Below, in pieces: positions 60,440 to 64,000 of a stretch of 64,000 nt of DNA (its first letter is position 1; each line of letters opens with the position of its first letter). The stretch comes from Basidiobolus meristosporus CBS 931.73 (Eukaryota; Basidiobolomycota; Basidiobolomycetes; Basidiobolales; Basidiobolaceae): NCBI GenBank assembly GCA_002104905.1, contig MCFE01000105.1:106904-170903 (forward strand), written 5' to 3'. The position numbers were made by a program, and so were the translations under genes. Below the pieces are notes generated by a model. That model saw nothing but the letters and a program-made list of their open reading frames with translations. It was not told the origin of the DNA and searched no databases.

Positions 60440-62296
60440 TCAGTCTTCCTCAATGAAGCCACCTGTCCTTTCTTGAGATAGAAATCTACATGATGTCATT
60501 GATTGGATATTGTTTGAGTCCACACCACAGAAGGTTGCTGTTAGTCCTGGGCTCTCTGAGTATATAGTATACCATGCTGAACCATCTGGGTAGTTCACTG
60601 CAGTTGCTCTTGCTTTTACTTCCCATGGTCTTCCAAGAAGTAATTCAAAGTTAGCCTTTGCACAAATGAATACTGGGATCTCATGGGGTATTCCTTCAAT
60701 GATGAGAGGGAAGCTGTGAATAATTCCTAAAAGCTCTGATTGCCCTGAGTTGGCATCCTTCATGCTCCAATTGATATTGGTGTCTATGGGCAATAGGTCT
60801 TTGCATGGTAGTTGTTTCCAAGCCTCCAAAGGCATCACACATATCTCAGATCCACTGTCTATATGACATAGGATTTCTTGATTATGCACAGTTCCTGTAG
60901 TTGTTGCAGTTGCCACTGAGTAGTAGTGTTTCTGGCTTTGATGCAGCTTACTGATATCTTGGCTTCCTTGAACTGTCCTGACCTGGTTGCCTTGAGTTGC
61001 TTCAATTGGATGCTTTCTTATTCTGATATGCTCATCCAGAGTCTTTCTTACAGATGGTGATACACTGAGTAGCTCTCCAACCTTGATTGATATGTTGCTT
61101 CCTAGTATATGACTTGTCAGAGCCTCTGGGGTACCATTTTGCTTGACTCTAGGCTGCATGTGGTAGTTGTTGGCCTTGGCAGACTCTTGTAAAATTAATG
61201 GGGGTGATGCTTTCTTCTCAATCACAACTTCTGGCTCACATCTTAGTACTTTTGTTGCTGGGCCTGGATTAGCCATTTTTTCAGGATGGTGTCTCTTTGA
61301 AGCATAAATTGAAGCTATATGATCTTGGGCCTCTCTGGGGTCCTCATAGTCAAAGTTCAGAACTTCAGCTGGATCAAAGTAGTCAGGATCTTCTTCTTCA
61401 TGGAGGTGAACCTTTCTTGTTTGAGAGGTGACTTGCTTGTAGTGAACTCTCATTCCTCCTTGTCCAAATGCTGTGGATAATTTGTCACCATGCTTACTGA
61501 CTATGTATCCCTGAGGACTATATAGGACATCACCTGTGGATAGTAATGACTGAAGCTCTTGGCAATTTCTCTTGGAATGGTTGGCAGAGTCACACCACAT
61601 GCATGTATATTTGACTTCTTTCTCTACTGGCTTCTGACCATATGCTTTGCTGGCAAGTAGCAAAGAGAGTTTCTCTAGTTGCTGTGTTGGCTCCTGAATT
61701 TGAGTGCTTTGATTGCTGGGATTAAGTATGTCTTGGCTATCTTGGTTTTGTTCTGGGCTTAAAAGAAGCTTTCTGATTGGTGAGGTTTCTTCAGGGGCAA
61801 GTAGAATCTGCTTAGCTAACTGAAATGCAGGCAGTGAACTCATAGCTTTCACAGTAGGATTGTTTTCAATCCTTCTCACCAGGCCTTCTGGTAGTGCTCT
61901 GAGCAGATAGGCAGATAAAGTCAGATCAGTGATAATGCCTTGGGCTTTCAGTGACTCTCCAATTTGCTCAAGGCCACTCAAGTATTCTTTCAATGGTAGC
62001 AGCTTAAACTTGCTATAAGCAAAGTTCTCCAAGTCTTTAAGTGTGTAGTCAACTTGTCTCTCTCCGTATTCATCAATCAAGTAGCTCTTCAAGAGGGTCC
62101 AATTTGTCAGCAGATCATTTCTTTCATATAAAGAGAGCATGATCTCATCAGTGCTGTAGGGGGGCATCTCTTCAGCCATAATGGCCTCAGGTATTTTGTG
62201 GGCTCTGCAGAAAAGTTCCCACCTCTTGATGAAAGCTTTGACTTTAGTTCCATCAAAGAAAGGGGTTCCTTGCATTCCTGGTAAAGGTAGATCCAT
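60440..62296 (-). CDS. Gag-protease of the nested element
   Basis: 618 aa, start ATG at 62296 (MDLPLPGMQGTPFFDGTKVK), intact. The N-terminal 200 residues are a retrotransposon gag capsid fold (IKRWELFCRAHKIPE, WTLLKSYLIDEYGERQVDYT, LPLKEYLSGLEQIGESLKAQ). Around residue 230 is a CCHC knuckle CMWCDSANHSKRNC. The C-terminal part is a retropepsin: active site CHIDSGSEICVMPLEAW, and the closing motif FELLLGRPWEVKARA. It ends EED and stops. Gag and protease in one frame with no polymerase is a known layout of non-autonomous gag-bearing elements. The intact frame suggests recent selection or a recent copy. Confidence 0.9.
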   Translation of the reverse strand: MDLPLPGMQGTPFFDGTKVKAFIKRWELFCRAHKIPEAIMAEEMPPYSTDEIMLSLYERNDLLTNWTLLKSYLIDEYGERQVDYTLKDLENFAYSKFKLLPLKEYLSGLEQIGESLKAQGIITDLTLSAYLLRALPEGLVRRIENNPTVKAMSSLPAFQLAKQILLAPEETSPIRKLLLSPEQNQDSQDILNPSNQSTQIQEPTQQLEKLSLLLASKAYGQKPVEKEVKYTCMWCDSANHSKRNCQELQSLLSTGDVLYSPQGYIVSKHGDKLSTAFGQGGMRVHYKQVTSQTRKVHLHEEEDPDYFDPAEVLNFDYEDPREAQDHIASIYASKRHHPEKMANPGPATKVLRCEPEVVIEKKASPPLILQESAKANNYHMQPRVKQNGTPEALTSHILGSNISIKVGELLSVSPSVRKTLDEHIRIRKHPIEATQGNQVRTVQGSQDISKLHQSQKHYYSVATATTTGTVHNQEILCHIDSGSEICVMPLEAWKQLPCKDLLPIDTNINWSMKDANSGQSELLGIIHSFPLIIEGIPHEIPVFICAKANFELLLGRPWEVKARATAVNYPDGSAWYTIYSESPGLTATFCGVDSNNIQSMTSCRFLSQERTGGFIEED

Positions 62297-62350
62297 GGTC
62301 TTGATAATTTGTTCTTTCTTAAGTCTTCTAGGGGCAGTTCAGTCAAACCC

Positions 62351-62365
62351 CCCCGTTGGGTGCCA
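62351..62365 (-). other. Primer-binding site of the nested element
   Basis: On the sense strand the LTR end CCACA is followed by TATT and then TGGCACCCAACGGGG, which begins with the TGG complementary to a tRNA CCA end. The matching tRNA 3' end would read CCCCGTTGGGTGCCA. I could not assign the tRNA species. Confidence 0.65.
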
Positions 62366-62369
62366 AATA

Positions 62370-62842
62370 TGTGGTGGTGTAGAGGTACTCCTGGGAGAAG
62401 CTACACAACTCAAGGTGTGTGAGGTGTCTGATGGGTGCAATAACCTCTGTGTCTAAACTGCTGGTGTCTTTGTCAATATGTTACTATGGTAAAAGCTCCT
62501 GCTTCTCTAGCTTCCTAGGTGCTCCAAGTGTCTCCAAAGGCCTCTGTGTGTCTTGTGCACTACCCTGAAAAGCTCCTTGATTAGCAGTTGATCACTGCAC
62601 CTGCCTTCAACAGTACATCTCAGACCTGCCATCAAGGAGCTTTTCAGGGTAGTGCACAAGACACACAGAGGCCTTTGGAGACACTTGGAGCACCTAGGAA
62701 GCTAGAGAAGCAGGAGCTTTTACCATAGTAACATATTGACAAAGACACCAGCAGTTTAGACACAGAGGTTATTGCACCCATCAGACACCTCACACACCTT
62801 GAGTTGTGTAGCTTCTCCCAGGAGTACCTCTACACCACCACA
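62370..62842. repeat. Fold-back end: 212-bp direct R-U5 copy plus 266-bp inverted copy
   Basis: 62370-62581 is identical in direct orientation to 59558-59769. 62577-62842 is the reverse complement of 59558-59823, with one mismatch noted (GATCAACTG against GATCAGCTG). The two overlap at the pentamer TTGAT (62577-62581), making a palindrome with 212-bp arms and a 49-bp centre (62582-62630). The U3 part of the 5' LTR is missing, so both outer ends of the element are U5 ends. Confidence 0.9.
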
Positions 62843-62846
62843 GCGC

Positions 62847-63453
62847 TTGATTTTCTTAATTCTTCATCCAGGAGCCTTCCATATACGTAGTTTAAGGTCA
62901 AATCTTCAGTTCTGGACTCTAGGGCTGATACAAGGCCCTGAAACTTGTCTGTCAGGCTATTCAGGATGGTAACTATCACATCCTCATCAGTAGTTGGTAT
63001 GCCAACAGATTCCATCTCATCTACCAGCAGGGTAATTCTGTTAATTAGATTTTTCATTTCTTCTCCTGGCAGCATCTTTGTAGTAAAGAATTTTCTTCTA
63101 AGATACATTTTCTTGGCAGCTGAACATGACTGGTAGGTGTCTTCTAATGCCTTCCAGGCATTCTTTGCCGTTTATGCTCTTGAGCATTGAATTAGCAATT
63201 TGTCCTTGACATTAAGGCAAATGCAGTTAAAGGCACTTTGTTCTTTCTTCTGGTACTTCAAGGCTTCCTCTCCCACGTTTTTGGGAGGGCATTCTTCTCC
63301 CATGACAATATCCCAAAGGCCTCTTTCTTGTAGCAGCATCTTCATCTTCACCTTCCACACTTGGTAGTTAGATCCATCCAACTTTTCAGCAGAGGGAAAA
63401 ATTCCAGTAATAGCAGTAGTAGACATTGCAGAGAGTGACAGCTCAGGGCTCAT
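62847..63453 (-). pseudogene. Copia gag, N-terminal part, with premature stop
   Basis: The gag frame starts at 63453 inside the primer site or, more likely, at the ATG at 63426 (MSTTAITGIFPSAEKLDGSN). It includes YQVWKVKMKMLLQERGLWDI, a UBN2-type gag capsid start. A TAA at 63174-63172 interrupts it; past the stop the same frame goes on with NAWKALEDTYQSCSAAKKMY, then LVDEMESVGIPTTDEDVIV and LLDEELRKSS up to the insertion site. The frame resumes exactly on the other side of the nested element at 59553. Two lesions, one stop and one insertion, inactivate it. Confidence 0.88.
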
Positions 63454-63457
63454 AACC
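63441..63457 (-). other. Copia primer-binding site matching initiator tRNA-Met anticodon arm
   Basis: Directly next to the 5' LTR, the sense strand reads GGTTATGAGCCCTGAGC. Its complement GCTCAGGGCTCATAACC is the anticodon arm of a fungal initiator tRNA-Met, including the CAT anticodon (one mismatch to the yeast sequence as I recall it). Drosophila copia and yeast Ty5 are known to prime from a half tRNA-iMet cut in this loop. Confidence 0.75.
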
Positions 63458-63784
63458 TGTTGTAAGAGTCTTGGAGATATTGGAAGTGATTGGGAGGACA
63501 AGTAGATTATGTGGTTTTCACTTGATGATTTATTGAATGTAAAAGTAGTATTTATACTTTTACATGATCTTGGCATTATAAACATGTAGAATAGGTTAAG
63601 AAAGGTCCCAAGAACATGTGTGCAAAGTTTGGGGCTGTTTGGACAACTTTGAGAATTTTCATGTTCTGGGTAAATATTCTAAGTAAATCCCGACAAGGAA
63701 TTTGGTCAGTATTTTCTAGGATTTGAAGGTTATGATCTAAGTGACTAAGTTAGGTGAATAATTAGGTGGAAATACAAATTTTTA
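63458..63784 (-). repeat. Copia 5' LTR, lacking its outermost five bases
   Basis: Starts TGTTGTAAGAG as the left LTR does and matches it, with nine differences counted, up to TTTTTA at 63784. The left copy continues CAACA there; here the sequence goes directly into GGGTTAGGG. Confidence 0.92.
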
Positions 63785-64000
63785 GGGTTAGGGTTAGGGT
63801 TAGGGTTAGGGTTAGGGTTAGGGTTAGGGTTAGGGTTAGGGTTAGGGTTAGGGTTAGGGTTAGGGTTAGGGTTAGGGTTAGGGTTAGGGTTAGGGTTAGG
63901 GTTAGGGTTAGGGTTAGGGTTAGGGTTAGGGTTAGGGTTAGGGTTAGGGTTAGGGTTAGGGTTAGGGTTAGGGTTAGGGTTAGGGTTAGGGTTAGGGTTA
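63782..64000 (+). repeat. Telomere, (TTAGGG)n
   Basis: About 36 perfect TTAGGG units to the end of the window, G-rich strand toward the end, as at a right chromosome end. The first TTA is shared with the LTR. No degenerate units are seen. Confidence 0.98.

Larger units (their letters stand above)
59558..62842 (-). mobile_element. Nested LTR element with Gag-protease only, probably Ty3/gypsy type
   Basis: 3,285 bp inserted into the copia gag, with GCGC on both sides (59554-59557 and 62843-62846) as target duplication (AGCGC, 5 bp, if one end base is counted in the repeat). The outer ends are TGTGGTGG and CCACCACA. On the minus strand: a rearranged 5' LTR (62842-62370), primer site, a Gag-Pro ORF (62296-60440), hairpin, purine tract (GTGGGGGGTGGA, about 60362-60373) and a full 804-bp 3' LTR. 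There is no reverse transcriptase or integrase and no room for them, so it must use enzymes of another element. Repeats match base for base over 212 bp, so the insertion is young. Confidence 0.9.
55850..63784 (-). mobile_element. Ty1/copia LTR retrotransposon, nested and telomere-joined
   Basis: Element on the minus strand: 5' LTR at 63458-63784 (right), gag and pol between, 3' LTR at 55850-56181 (left). Without the inserted element at 59558-62842 it is about 4.65 kb, a normal copia size. Domain order is gag, CCHC knuckle, protease, integrase, reverse transcriptase, RNase H, which defines copia rather than gypsy. The two LTRs differ at nine sites that I could count over about 325 bp. A purine tract (GAGTGGGAG) sits beside the 3' LTR and a primer site beside the 5' LTR. 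No target duplication can be checked, since telomere repeats replace the right flank. Gag is disrupted, so the copy cannot be autonomous. Confidence 0.93.

Noticed and set aside
62577-62842. Terminal inverted repeats of 266 bp suggesting a DNA transposon
   Set aside because: The unit codes Gag-protease, has a primer site, a purine tract and LTR-type TG..CA ends. The inverted copy is a rearranged LTR, and no transposase is present.

Overview
The window is the right-hand end of a fungal chromosome. It ends in about 36 tandem TTAGGG repeats whose G-rich strand points outward, as at a real telomere. The genes have short introns (about 40-120 bp) with GT..AG borders, sit on both strands and are closely packed. 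Mago nashi, an ITFG1-like FG-GAP protein, an ASNSD1-like protein and an SLC1-type carboxylate transporter, together with Spo12, Med22, Dpb2, RRG9 and Bol2 homologues, point to a fungus, most likely an early-diverging (non-Dikarya) lineage. I cannot name the species.

Positions 1-53,500 are ordinary euchromatin with mostly single-copy housekeeping genes. In order: the 5' part of an ING-family gene cut by the left edge; SLC1-type transporter; G-protein alpha subunit; secreted M13 metallopeptidase; F-box/LRR protein; Bol2; RanBP1; fibrillarin; p24 cargo receptor; GATA-like plus PHD finger protein; DNA polymerase epsilon B subunit; RRG9; ubiquitin-eL40; delta-COP; eL41 (25 codons); Med22; mitochondrial Hsp70; FG-GAP membrane protein; Mago nashi; proteasome beta-3; Get5-like protein; exocyst Sec10; dihydrofolate synthase; synaptobrevin; a second F-box/LRR paralogue; V-ATPase subunit D; ASNSD1-like protein; Spo12-like protein; mitochondrial Hsp78. 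There is no operon logic. Shared themes are the secretory pathway (p24, delta-COP, Sec10, synaptobrevin, Get5) and mitochondrial protein quality control (Hsp70 and its functional partner Hsp78).

Positions 53,500-64,000 are subtelomere. They hold a decayed LTR, a pirin fragment and then nested retrotransposons. A Ty1/copia element on the minus strand (55,850-63,784) has an open pol, but its gag carries a premature stop and is split by a second element. The second element (59,558-62,842, probably Ty3/gypsy-type) encodes only Gag and protease, and its 5' LTR is replaced by a fold-back of the R-U5 end. The copia 5' LTR lacks its last five bases and runs straight into the telomere repeats.

The most unusual signals are the fold-back integrated retroelement with a target duplication, the telomere joined to an LTR, the copia primer-binding site matching the anticodon arm of initiator tRNA-Met, and introns that isolate the start codon (delta-COP, proteasome beta-3) or the stop codon (eL41).
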